A DNA stretch of 64,000 bases from Asticcacaulis sp. AC466 (GTDB lineage: Bacteria; Pseudomonadota; Alphaproteobacteria; Caulobacterales; Caulobacteraceae). Of this stretch, positions 55,093 through 63,598 are shown one piece after another; position 1 is the stretch's first letter, and each line of letters opens with the position of its first letter. The stretch spans positions 62,001 to 126,000 of the forward strand of contig NZ_AWGE01000018.1 in assembly GCF_000495815.1 (NCBI RefSeq), written 5' to 3'. The position numbers and the translations under genes were made by a program. The notes under the pieces were generated by a model. It was not told the origin of the DNA, ran no database searches, and saw nothing but the letters and a program-made list of their open reading frames with translations.

Positions 55093-58000
55093 ATGGCGTC
55101 AAAGCGCGTGCCGAAATTCCGTTCTCTGCGTAACGCCCTGCTCGCCTCGGCCGCGGCCCTTGCCTGTTTGACCGCCGCCCATACGTCCGCGTTTCAGGCG
55201 TCACCCGCACAAACTCAGTCCCCCGCTGGCCAGGCGACTGGCGACGCCATGATGGATAATTTTGGCCTGACCTCGCAAAACAAGGCGCAGACCGATGGCG
55301 CCGCCAAACGCGCCGCGGCCGCACCGGTCGTATCCTTACGCGGCGACACGACCTACCTGATGTCGGCTTTTCCCGCCACGTCGCAGGACCGCCTGAGCCT
55401 GTTCAGTTCCTACGACGGCGTCACCTTCACCTCACTGGCGAACGAAACCTACCAGCCGCCCGCCGACCTGCTGCGCGATCCGTCAATCATTCGCCAGCCG
55501 GACGGCACCTACTATATTGCCTACACCACCAACTGGAACGGTCAGACCTTCGGCATCGCCCGCTCGACCGACCTGAAGACCTGGCAGCATGTCACCGACG
55601 TCACTGTGCCGCTGGCGGGGCTCACCAATGTTTGGGCGCCGGAATGGTTCCGAGACGCCGACGGCAGCGTCCATATCGTCGTGTCCCTGTCGACCGGCGG
55701 CACCAAAGGCCCCTTCGCCGCCTATGCGCTTACGGCGACAGACGCCAGCCTGGCCCGATTTGGCGCCCCGGTGCGTATGGAGGGCCTCCAAGACAACCAT
55801 ATCGACACTTTTGTGGTCCAGACAGGTGGCAAATATTCAGCCTTCACCAAGAACGAGACGACGAAGGACATCGAGCTGGCGACGGCGGACCGTCTGACCG
55901 GGCCCTGGACAATCACCCGCAAAGGCGATTGGGCAGGCTGGGGCTCGTGGATCGAGGGGCCGGCGGTCGTGAAATTGAAGTCGGGCGCCTGGCGCATCTA
56001 TTTCGACGACTATCTGGCCAAGCACTACTGGTATTCCGACAGCACGGACGGCTTCAAGACCTGGACCCCGCGCCAGGAGGTAGGCGGCGTCTCCGGCGCC
56101 GTGCGTCATTTCACGGTCATTTCCGAACCAACGACCGAGGTCGAGGCGGCAACTGCACCGAAAGCCAGGGGCAAGGCGATCACATGGGACAAGCATTCCC
56201 TGATGATCGACGGTGAACGCGTGATGATCTGGGCCGGTGAGTTCCATCCGTTCCGGCTGCCATCACCGTCCCTGTGGCCCGACATCCTGCAAAAGATGAA
56301 GGCGACCGGCTACAACACTGTCAACCTGTATGTCGATTGGGGCTACCACACTTCGCGTCCAGGCCAGTTCGACTTTTCCGGCATCCGCGATATGGAACGC
56401 GCCCTCGAAATGGCGGAGGCCGAAGGCCTGTATGTCATTATCCGTCCGGGGCCCTATGTAAATGCCGAACTGACGCGCGGCGGCTTTCCCGGCTATCTAG
56501 CCCGTCAAAAGGCGATCGCCCGCACCGACGATCCGGAATATCTCAAAGATGTCGATGACTGGATGACCCAGTTCAATGCCATTGTCGCCCGCCATCAGAT
56601 TACCAATGGCGGCGGAACCATCATTGCGTATCAGATCGAAAACGAGCTGTCGCAGACCTCCGACACGCACAAGCGTTACATGCAGCACCTGGCGGACAAG
56701 GCGAAGGCTGACGGCATTACGGTGCCCTTGTTCCACAATTCGGCCAGCCGCTTGCCCAACTGGACGCCGCCGTCGTCAACGGCTTCCTTCGCCCTGCCCG
56801 GCCCGGTCGATCTCTACGCCTTTGACGGCTACCCCGGCGGGGGCTGCACCAATACCCACGATGTCGGCAAGCCGAACAAGGTGCCGAACTGGGGGCTGTA
56901 TGGCGAAGTGCCGCCCAATGCGGTACGCGACGAAAATAATCTCATCAAGGTGGGTGCGCTCGCCTCGCCGAACACACCGGGTTTCGTGGCTGAAATTGGC
57001 GGCGGGTGGTTCGATTTCTGGGGTAGCGTCGGCACCTATGCCTGCACGGCCAAACGCACAGGGCCGAATTATGAACGCGCCTTCTACGGGTCGTCGATTA
57101 TAAACGGCCTGTCCCTGCACAGCGTCTATATGGCGTTCGGCGGGACATCCTGGGGCTGGCTGCCGGCCAGCGTCGTCTATACATCCTACGACTACGGTTC
57201 GCCGATTTCCGAAGCTCGGGTTTTGCGCGACAAGTCCTATACGATGAAACAACTGGGCCAGTTCGTTCAGGCGGCCACCCCTATGCTGGCCAGCATGGAC
57301 AAAGGCCTGCCCCTGGCGGCATCGTCACCGGCTATCAAGCTTTACCACAATACGAGCCCCAAACATGGCGACCTGATTTTCGCCATCCATGAGCCTTCCG
57401 ATGCCACGAGCGACGACACATTCACCTTCGACTATAATGGCTATCGCATTCCGCAAGCCGGAATCTTGCGCCTAAAGGGCCAAGACGCCAAGCTTTTGGT
57501 CGCCGATTATCCTCTGGAACGTCAGCGGGTGGTGTATACGACCTCGGACTTGCAAACCCATGCGAAACAAGGCCCCCGTGACATCGCCCTGTTTTACGGT
57601 CGCAAGGGTACGGACGGCGAGACCGTCCTGCGCTACACCAAGCGCCCCGTGGTCGAGGTGCTGTCCGGGACGACCGCCAGCGTCTACGACAAGAAAACCG
57701 GCGATTTGCGCCTCAACTACACCCATGACGGCTTGATTCAGGTGCGCATCACCGCGCCCGGCCAAGCTCCGCTTCTGCTCCTGCTGGCCGACGACGCGAC
57801 GGCGCAGGAATTCTGGCGTCAGGACACGACCGAGGGCGCGATCATCGAGCGTTCACGCGCTCTGATCCGCAATGCGACCTATACCGACACTGGCCTGCAC
57901 CTGACCGGCGATACAACCGAGGCCAGCACGATAGAAATCTGGCCGGCCGTCTCCGAGCCCGCCATTACCTTCAACGGCACAGTTCTTACGCTTACACCAA

Positions 58001-59112
58001 CCAAAAGCGGCGGCTGGATCAGTGCCCCCGTGCCTGGGCCTGATGCCGTCACCTTGCCCGACCTGATGGCGCTGACCTGGCAACGTCGCCAGGGCTCGCC
58101 GGAAGCCGCGCTCGCCTTCGATGATACGAAATGGCGCAAGGCCGACCTGACCACCTCAGCCGCCACGACAGCCACCCAACCGCCGGCCGGACAACCCGTG
58201 CTCAGCATGAGCGACTATGGCTTCCATCATGGCGACGTCTGGTATCGTGGTAGCTTCACGACCACGAAAAAAGATCAACCCGACAAGCTGGACGTGCGCT
58301 TCAATGGCGGCCCCGCCGGTGTCATGCAGGTCTGGATCGATGGCCAGTTCGTCGGCGAAAGCGAAGGCGCATCGGGCGAAGCGCGGCCAAAAACGACCCA
58401 GGACGCCCACTTCGCCCTGTCTAAAGCGCTTCTGAAACCGGGCGAACACGTGATTTCGGTCATGGTGCGCAACATGTCCCACAACTGGGATCTGGGCGCA
58501 GACGATGAACACAAGGAAGCGCGCGGCCTGATCAGCGTTTCCCTGTCAACCGATAGCGCGCAGCCCTTCGCCACTCCGATCGCCTGGAGGATCCAGGGCA
58601 ATAAGGGCGGCGAAGACATTGCCGATCTGGTGCGTGGCCCAATGAATAATGGTGGCCTATATGGCGAGCGAGAGGGCTGGTACCTGCCGGTCGCTCCGAA
58701 CGCCAAGACGGCCGGCTGGGAAACAGCCGCGCCGGACGCCGCCCCGGTAAAACCCGGCACCTACTGGCTTCGCGCTCAGGTCCCGCTTGACCTGCCACAC
58801 AACCACGATGTCCAACTGGGCCTGCAATTCGGTGACACCGAACTGGGTAGGTCCGATCACAGGACACGCGTCCTCATCTTCGTGAACGGTTGGCATATAG
58901 GCAATTTTATAGGCCATGTCGGGCCGCAGCGCGTCTTTATTCTACCGCCGGGGATTCTCAATCCCAATGGCGACAACACCCTCACCCTCGCCGTTACGAC
59001 CGATGGGGCGCCGCAAAACGCCCTGGAAGCCGTCAAACTGGTCAATCTGCATACCGCCCGTGGTGGTGTGCCCCTGCAAATGGTATCACAGCCCGCCCAT
59101 GTCCAGCGTTAG
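55093..59112 (+). CDS. GH43-GH35 fusion glycosidase
   Basis: 1339 residues, with a signal peptide (MASKRVPKFRSLRNALLASA, cleavage about residue 30-35). The frame continues 39 residues further upstream, but that part is unrelated. The first domain (about 75-350) is a GH43 five-bladed propeller with base Asp129 (LLRDPSI), middle Asp238 (HIDTF) and acid Glu288 (WIEGPAV). The second (about 355-690) is a GH35 beta-galactosidase barrel: WAGEFHPFRLP, Glu518 in QIENEL as acid/base, and nucleophile Glu634 in FVAEIGGGW. About 650 residues of beta-sandwich follow, as in large GH35 enzymes. It probably strips arabinose and galactose from RG-I side chains. Confidence 0.88.
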   Translation: MASKRVPKFRSLRNALLASAAALACLTAAHTSAFQASPAQTQSPAGQATGDAMMDNFGLTSQNKAQTDGAAKRAAAAPVVSLRGDTTYLMSAFPATSQDRLSLFSSYDGVTFTSLANETYQPPADLLRDPSIIRQPDGTYYIAYTTNWNGQTFGIARSTDLKTWQHVTDVTVPLAGLTNVWAPEWFRDADGSVHIVVSLSTGGTKGPFAAYALTATDASLARFGAPVRMEGLQDNHIDTFVVQTGGKYSAFTKNETTKDIELATADRLTGPWTITRKGDWAGWGSWIEGPAVVKLKSGAWRIYFDDYLAKHYWYSDSTDGFKTWTPRQEVGGVSGAVRHFTVISEPTTEVEAATAPKARGKAITWDKHSLMIDGERVMIWAGEFHPFRLPSPSLWPDILQKMKATGYNTVNLYVDWGYHTSRPGQFDFSGIRDMERALEMAEAEGLYVIIRPGPYVNAELTRGGFPGYLARQKAIARTDDPEYLKDVDDWMTQFNAIVARHQITNGGGTIIAYQIENELSQTSDTHKRYMQHLADKAKADGITVPLFHNSASRLPNWTPPSSTASFALPGPVDLYAFDGYPGGGCTNTHDVGKPNKVPNWGLYGEVPPNAVRDENNLIKVGALASPNTPGFVAEIGGGWFDFWGSVGTYACTAKRTGPNYERAFYGSSIINGLSLHSVYMAFGGTSWGWLPASVVYTSYDYGSPISEARVLRDKSYTMKQLGQFVQAATPMLASMDKGLPLAASSPAIKLYHNTSPKHGDLIFAIHEPSDATSDDTFTFDYNGYRIPQAGILRLKGQDAKLLVADYPLERQRVVYTTSDLQTHAKQGPRDIALFYGRKGTDGETVLRYTKRPVVEVLSGTTASVYDKKTGDLRLNYTHDGLIQVRITAPGQAPLLLLLADDATAQEFWRQDTTEGAIIERSRALIRNATYTDTGLHLTGDTTEASTIEIWPAVSEPAITFNGTVLTLTPTKSGGWISAPVPGPDAVTLPDLMALTWQRRQGSPEAALAFDDTKWRKADLTTSAATTATQPPAGQPVLSMSDYGFHHGDVWYRGSFTTTKKDQPDKLDVRFNGGPAGVMQVWIDGQFVGESEGASGEARPKTTQDAHFALSKALLKPGEHVISVMVRNMSHNWDLGADDEHKEARGLISVSLSTDSAQPFATPIAWRIQGNKGGEDIADLVRGPMNNGGLYGEREGWYLPVAPNAKTAGWETAAPDAAPVKPGTYWLRAQVPLDLPHNHDVQLGLQFGDTELGRSDHRTRVLIFVNGWHIGNFIGHVGPQRVFILPPGILNPNGDNTLTLAVTTDGAPQNALEAVKLVNLHTARGGVPLQMVSQPAHVQR

Positions 59113-59149
59113 TCTCAAGTCCGCCCCCACCGCTTCGGAATCGAAGAAG

Positions 59150-60274
59150 ATGCCGACCCTGCTTAGCCACCACATCCATGCGCTCGGCGCGTCGCGTGAC
59201 GACTATGCCGACGCCATCGAACGGCTGATCAATAATCTCGTCAATATCAAGGACGAGACCGGAGAATTTCTGCTTAAACTTGAAGATGGCCGCGTCATCG
59301 ACACCAAGGGGTGGGCCGGCTGGGAATGGACGCATGGCGTCGGCCTTTACGGCATCTACAAGCACTGGGAAACGACGGGCAGCGAAGCCGCCTGGCAGAT
59401 CATGACCGACTGGTTCGAAGCCCGCTTTGCCGAGGGCACGCCGTCAAAAAATATCAATACCATGGCCCCGTTCCTCACCCTGGCCTATCTTTATGAGCGC
59501 ACCGGCGAAACCTCCTGGCTGCCCTATCTCGACGTATGGGCTGAATGGGAGATGGACGGTCTGCCCCGCACCGAGGAAAACGGCTTTCAGCATATCGTCT
59601 TCAACTCGGTCAATAATCAGCAGCTGTGGGACGACACTCTGATGATGTCAGTCATGCCGCTGGCCAAGATTGGCCTTGTCCTCGACCGACCCCACTATGT
59701 CGAGGAAGCCAAGCGGCAGTTCATGCTGCACATTAAGTATCTGGCCGACCGCAAGAGCGGCCTGTGGTTCCATGGCTGGACCTTCGATGGCCGGCACAAC
59801 TTCGCCGACGCCCTGTGGGCCCGCGGCAATTCCTGGGTCACCATCGCCATCCCGGAATTTATCGAACTGCTCGATCTGCCACCGGAAGACGGCCTGCGCC
59901 TGTTCCTGATCGAAACCCTGGAAGCCCAGATAAAGGCATTGGCGCGCCATCAGGCACCGTCCGGCCTCTGGCGAACCATTCTGGATGACGAAACCTCATA
60001 TGAAGAAGCCTCTGCCACTGCCGGCTTCGCCTACGGCATCCTGAAAGCCGTCCGTAAAGGATATATCAGCAAGGATTACGAAGCGATCGGCATCACCGCC
60101 GTAAAGGCCGTGCGCGCCCACATCGACGACAAAGGCGAATTGCAGCAGACCTCCTTTGGCACGCCGGTCTTTAACTCGATCCAGGAGTATAAGGACATTC
60201 CCCTGACCTCCATGCCCTATGGCCAGGCCATGGCGCTTTTGGCGCTGGGTGAATTTATGTATCGCTTCATATAA
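59150..60274 (+). CDS. Unsaturated rhamnogalacturonyl hydrolase (GH105)
   Basis: 374 residues from the ATG at 59150; an ATG at 59099, overlapping the previous gene, is an alternative. GH105 alpha6/alpha6-barrel features: GWAGWEWTHGVGLYGIYKHW near the start, QLWDDTLMMSVMPLAKIG with the likely catalytic Asp, and FHGWTFDGRHNFADALWARGNSW. It has no signal peptide and acts in the cytoplasm, hydrolysing unsaturated galacturonyl-rhamnose into rhamnose and unsaturated galacturonate. Length equals YteR (373). It precedes the GPH transporter. Confidence 0.93.
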   Translation: MPTLLSHHIHALGASRDDYADAIERLINNLVNIKDETGEFLLKLEDGRVIDTKGWAGWEWTHGVGLYGIYKHWETTGSEAAWQIMTDWFEARFAEGTPSKNINTMAPFLTLAYLYERTGETSWLPYLDVWAEWEMDGLPRTEENGFQHIVFNSVNNQQLWDDTLMMSVMPLAKIGLVLDRPHYVEEAKRQFMLHIKYLADRKSGLWFHGWTFDGRHNFADALWARGNSWVTIAIPEFIELLDLPPEDGLRLFLIETLEAQIKALARHQAPSGLWRTILDDETSYEEASATAGFAYGILKAVRKGYISKDYEAIGITAVKAVRAHIDDKGELQQTSFGTPVFNSIQEYKDIPLTSMPYGQAMALLALGEFMYRFI

Positions 60275-60332
60275 TCAATTTAACTAATTGATAATAAAAA
60301 TTATTTCTAGAAAAATGTAACAAAAAATACCC

Positions 60333-60364
60333 ACTATATGGACGGCCTACACCAACCATATAGT
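60333..60364. promoter_or_regulatory. Inverted repeat before the GPH transporter
   Basis: ACTATATGG at 60333-60341 pairs exactly with CCATATAGT at 60356-60364, with 14 bases between. No T-run follows. It lies 40 bases before the transporter start, so an operator or a leader hairpin is likely. Confidence 0.45.
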
Positions 60365-60388
60365 CCCCCGTCCGACAGGGATGGACCT

Positions 60389-60396
60389 AAAAGGAG
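60389..60396 (+). promoter_or_regulatory. Ribosome binding site deciding the transporter start
   Basis: AAAAGGAG is eight bases before a TTG at 60405. An ATG at 60381 lies upstream but has no properly spaced site, so TTG is the better start. Confidence 0.7.
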
Positions 60397-60404
60397 TTAG
60401 GCGT

Positions 60405-61985
60405 TTGACGCAGCGTAAGACCGGTTGGATAAACTATTGGGGCTGGGGCTCCGGCGACATGTTGGGCGCCGGGGCGCAGGCCGTCATCACGGGTTGGCTG
60501 TTCTACTTCTTTACGACCTTCTGCAGCCTGAGCGCCGCCGAAGCCGGTCTTATTCTGGGCCTGCCGCGCCTGCTCGAAGCCATTACCTGCCCGCTTATCG
60601 GTTATGTATCAGACAACCTGCGTCACACCTGGATCGGCCGCAAGATCGGCCGGCGCAAGATTTTCCTGATCATAACCATCCCCCTTCTGCCCTCCTTCGC
60701 CCTGATCTTCGTAACCGGCCAGACCTTTGTCTATTATCTGGTCACCTTTATCTTTTTCGAATTCCTCTACACCATGTTCCTGATACCGTGGGAAACACTC
60801 GCGGCGGAAATGACGAAGGATTACAAGGAAAAGGCCAAGTTCGCAGGCGTGCGCATGCTGGTGGCCCAGACATCGGCTATTCTCGCCTCCTACCTGCCGA
60901 CCCTGATTATCAACAGTGTGGGCGGCAAGGATTCTCCCAATACCTTCCTGATCATGGCCGCCATATTCGGCGTCATTTTCAGCCTGGTGGTCCTGCTTGT
61001 CGTTCTGCTCACGTGGGAGCGGCCCTATACCGAAGCTGAAAAACAGATTCAGCCCGTCCCGCTGAATTTGGCCGCCGCCCTGCTTATTCCGGTCAACATG
61101 TTCCGCGACCTGTTTTCGACCCTGCGTATTCGCGCCTTTCGTCAGCATCTTAGCATCTATCTCGGAGGTTATATCTCGCAGGACATATTCAATACGGCGT
61201 TCCCGATCTTCGTGGCCACCGTCATGTTTGGCGCCACCCTGGTCATCTCGCAATTGATGACGACCATGTATGTCGCTCAGTTGATTTCCGTCATAATCGC
61301 CATCCAGGTGGTCATCCGCACCGGCCCGACCGTCGCTTACCGCATCGCCATCGCGTTCTACAGTCTGGCGCTTTTGCTATATTTGGCGTTTTACGTCAGT
61401 CATCCGGCCGGATTTGATGTCGGGCTGGCAGCAACGGACGGCAATATCTTCAGCGCCCTGTCACCCGGCCATTTCAATCCTTCGCTTGTCTTTTGGCTCT
61501 TTCTCCCCATCATCTTGGCGGGCCTCGGTCGCGGCACGCTCAACTTCGTACCCTGGTCGGTCTACAACTACCTGCCCGACGTCGATGAAGCCGCCACCGG
61601 CCAACGTCGCGAGGGTATATTCGCCGGTGTAATGACGCTTGTCCGCAAACTGGCGCAATCGGGCGCGATTATCGTCACCGGCTGGATCATTGATATCGGC
61701 GGTTACGTGTCGCCAAAAGCCCATCCGGGCAAGGTCATCGCGCAAAGCCCGGAGGCCGTGCATACCATAGTGCTGGTGCTCGTCGCCGGCCCCATCATCG
61801 TTATGCTGTTAGGCCTGCTGCTCTCCTGGAAATTCCGTCTCAACGCTACCACCCATGGCGTCCTGATGGCCGAGGTCGAACGCCTTCGGTCGGGCGAAAC
61901 ACAGCCACAGTCCGAGGAAAGCCGCCGCATTGTCGAAGACCTCACCGGCTTGCGCTTTGATCGCCTGTGGGGGCGCAAAACCTGA
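60405..61985 (+). CDS. GPH-family (MelB-like) sugar:cation symporter
   Basis: 526 residues from the TTG at 60405 and 12 membrane segments. The MelB/GPH features are seen in YWGWGSGDMLGAGAQAVITGWLFYFF, PLIGYVSDNL with RKIGRRKIFL (loop 2-3 motif), FLIPWETLAAEMTKDYKEKAKFAGVRML, and RGTLNFVPWSVYNYLPDVDE. This family imports glycosides and hexuronides with H+ or Na+. After GH105 and before kduD, it probably brings unsaturated rhamnogalacturono-disaccharide into the cytoplasm. The RG-I ligand is inference. Confidence 0.9.
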   Translation: MTQRKTGWINYWGWGSGDMLGAGAQAVITGWLFYFFTTFCSLSAAEAGLILGLPRLLEAITCPLIGYVSDNLRHTWIGRKIGRRKIFLIITIPLLPSFALIFVTGQTFVYYLVTFIFFEFLYTMFLIPWETLAAEMTKDYKEKAKFAGVRMLVAQTSAILASYLPTLIINSVGGKDSPNTFLIMAAIFGVIFSLVVLLVVLLTWERPYTEAEKQIQPVPLNLAAALLIPVNMFRDLFSTLRIRAFRQHLSIYLGGYISQDIFNTAFPIFVATVMFGATLVISQLMTTMYVAQLISVIIAIQVVIRTGPTVAYRIAIAFYSLALLLYLAFYVSHPAGFDVGLAATDGNIFSALSPGHFNPSLVFWLFLPIILAGLGRGTLNFVPWSVYNYLPDVDEAATGQRREGIFAGVMTLVRKLAQSGAIIVTGWIIDIGGYVSPKAHPGKVIAQSPEAVHTIVLVLVAGPIIVMLLGLLLSWKFRLNATTHGVLMAEVERLRSGETQPQSEESRRIVEDLTGLRFDRLWGRKT

Positions 61986-61996
61986 ATTGGTGAATC

Positions 61997-62730
61997 ATGA
62001 CGCAGTTTGATCTGTCCGGTAAGGTCGCGCTCGTAACCGGCGGCAATAAAGGCTTGGGCCAGGGCATCGCCCTCGCCCTGGCGCGGGCTGGCGCCGATAT
62101 AGCCGCCGTCGGCACATCCGATGCCGACGAGACCGCACGGCGTGTACAGGCGCTGGGCCGGCGCTTTGTGTTCATAAAGGCAGACCTAAGCACGATCGCG
62201 CCCATCGACCCCATCATATCGAGTACCGTCAATAGCCTGGGCGGCCTGGACATTCTCGTCAACAATTCTGGTCTCATACGCCGCGCCGACGCGGTCGATT
62301 TCACGGAAACCGACTGGGACGACGTCATGAACGTCAATATCAAGGCGGCATTTTTCCTGTGTCAGGCCGCCGGACGACATATGCTCGCCCACGGGCACGG
62401 CAAGATCATCAATATTGCCTCCATGTTGTCGTTCCAAGGCGGAATTCGTGTGCCGTCCTATACAGCCTCCAAGTCTGGCGTTGCCGGCATAACCCGTCTG
62501 CTTGCCAACGAGTGGGCAGCGCGCGGCATCAATGTCAACGCCATCGCTCCTGGCTATATGGCGACCGACACGACGCTCGACGTTCAGAAGCGATCCTGGC
62601 CCGCATTCCGGCGGCCCGCTGGGGCACGCCCGACGACATGGCCGGCGTTGCGGTTTTCCTGGCATCGCGCGCATCCGATTACGTCAACGGCGCCATTATT
62701 CCGGTTGACGGCGGCTGGCTGGCACGCTGA
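61997..62730 (+). pseudogene. kduD: kduD-like SDR with apparent frameshift (2-deoxy-D-gluconate/KDG dehydrogenase family)
   Basis: The first 195 codons read as a good KduD: TGGNKGLGQGI near 14-24, [21 protein letters not shown] with the catalytic Tyr and Lys, and [14 protein letters not shown]. After about 62576 the frame breaks. The expected end, [18 protein letters not shown] through [14 protein letters not shown], continues in another frame and stops at 62730. The missing segment between ATDTT and SEAIL is about 19 bases compared with the family, so an out-of-frame deletion is likely. The open frame itself runs to 62743 with a garbled tail. KduD makes 2-keto-3-deoxygluconate, so loss would block uronate use unless another enzyme covers it. 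A sequencing error cannot be excluded. Confidence 0.75.
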
Positions 62731-63508
62731 GCTTGCGGTTTAGCCAGTCGGCGGCCAGATCAGGCCATGAGGCGTGACTGCCGTTCGTATCACGCAGGGC
62801 AAAGCCGTGCGGCGCCTGGCCGAAAATATGAGCGTCAAGGTCCAGGTTCAGATCCCGCGCCGTTCTGATGATATTAAGCGCATGCTCCACCGGAACGGCC
62901 GCATCATGCAGGGCATAGGCCAGAAAAACCGGGCAGGTCGGAACGCCATGCGGTTCCGTGGCTATTCCGATCGGCCAGTCATTATAAAAAGCCTGCTTTT
63001 CCGCCGGCGGGAAATCGGGCTTGCCCGCAGGCGCCTTGTAATCCCGGTGGTTGGCATTGAGGGGCGCATAGGCAATAACAAGCGCCCCGGCATCGCTTCC
63101 TGCCTGGCAAGCCACCACACCCGCCAAATGCCCGCCGGATGATAGCCCCAACAGAATTAACGGCAAATCATTGGCCTTGAGCGATTCTATCGCCCGCATC
63201 GCGTCATCAAGGGCGACATTCTTCGGGTTAGGCGGACTGCCCACACCCGGCAAACGATGCACCAGCACATGCGCGTCGTAGCCCAATTCGTTCAGCCAGG
63301 CCGCAATATCGCTACCTTCGGTATCGAGCATCAGTTTCACATAGCCACCGCCGGCGAAGATAAGCGCCTGGGCTTTTGGGCGCTCAATCGTGAAAGCCTG
63401 CAGTTCCGGACGATTGACGGCAACGACCACCCGGTCGGGCCAATCCCCGTCGATGAGGTTATCATCACCCTGGTCAAGCGGCAGCACAGCGGTCGGCGAA
63501 GGCATCAT
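62696..63508 (-). CDS. Alpha/beta hydrolase, carbohydrate esterase-like
   Basis: 270 residues without signal peptide. [10 protein letters not shown] is the oxyanion region, [10 protein letters not shown] the nucleophile elbow, and a late [11 protein letters not shown] and PHGFALRD provide Asp and His. It resembles bacterial acetyl xylan/BD-FAE esterases, as in many plant polymer loci. It converges on kduD and overlaps its end by 35 bases. There are two adjacent ATG codons at 63506 and 63503; the ribosome site is weak. Cytoplasmic deacetylation of imported oligomers would fit. Confidence 0.75.
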   Translation of the reverse strand: MMPSPTAVLPLDQGDDNLIDGDWPDRVVVAVNRPELQAFTIERPKAQALIFAGGGYVKLMLDTEGSDIAAWLNELGYDAHVLVHRLPGVGSPPNPKNVALDDAMRAIESLKANDLPLILLGLSSGGHLAGVVACQAGSDAGALVIAYAPLNANHRDYKAPAGKPDFPPAEKQAFYNDWPIGIATEPHGVPTCPVFLAYALHDAAVPVEHALNIIRTARDLNLDLDAHIFGQAPHGFALRDTNGSHASWPDLAADWLNRKLSVPASRRQPE

Positions 63509-63598
63509 ATCAAATGTCCCATTTAAGTTACTATTTTACATGCATAAAATGTGTTTTTATTAATTAAAACTATCGGCGCTTCACACACCGTCTCCGCG

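Noticed and set aside
62580-62743. Reading the kduD frame to 62743 as a normal C-terminus
   Set aside because: The tail has no KduD-like residues, whereas the other frame has the full conserved end.
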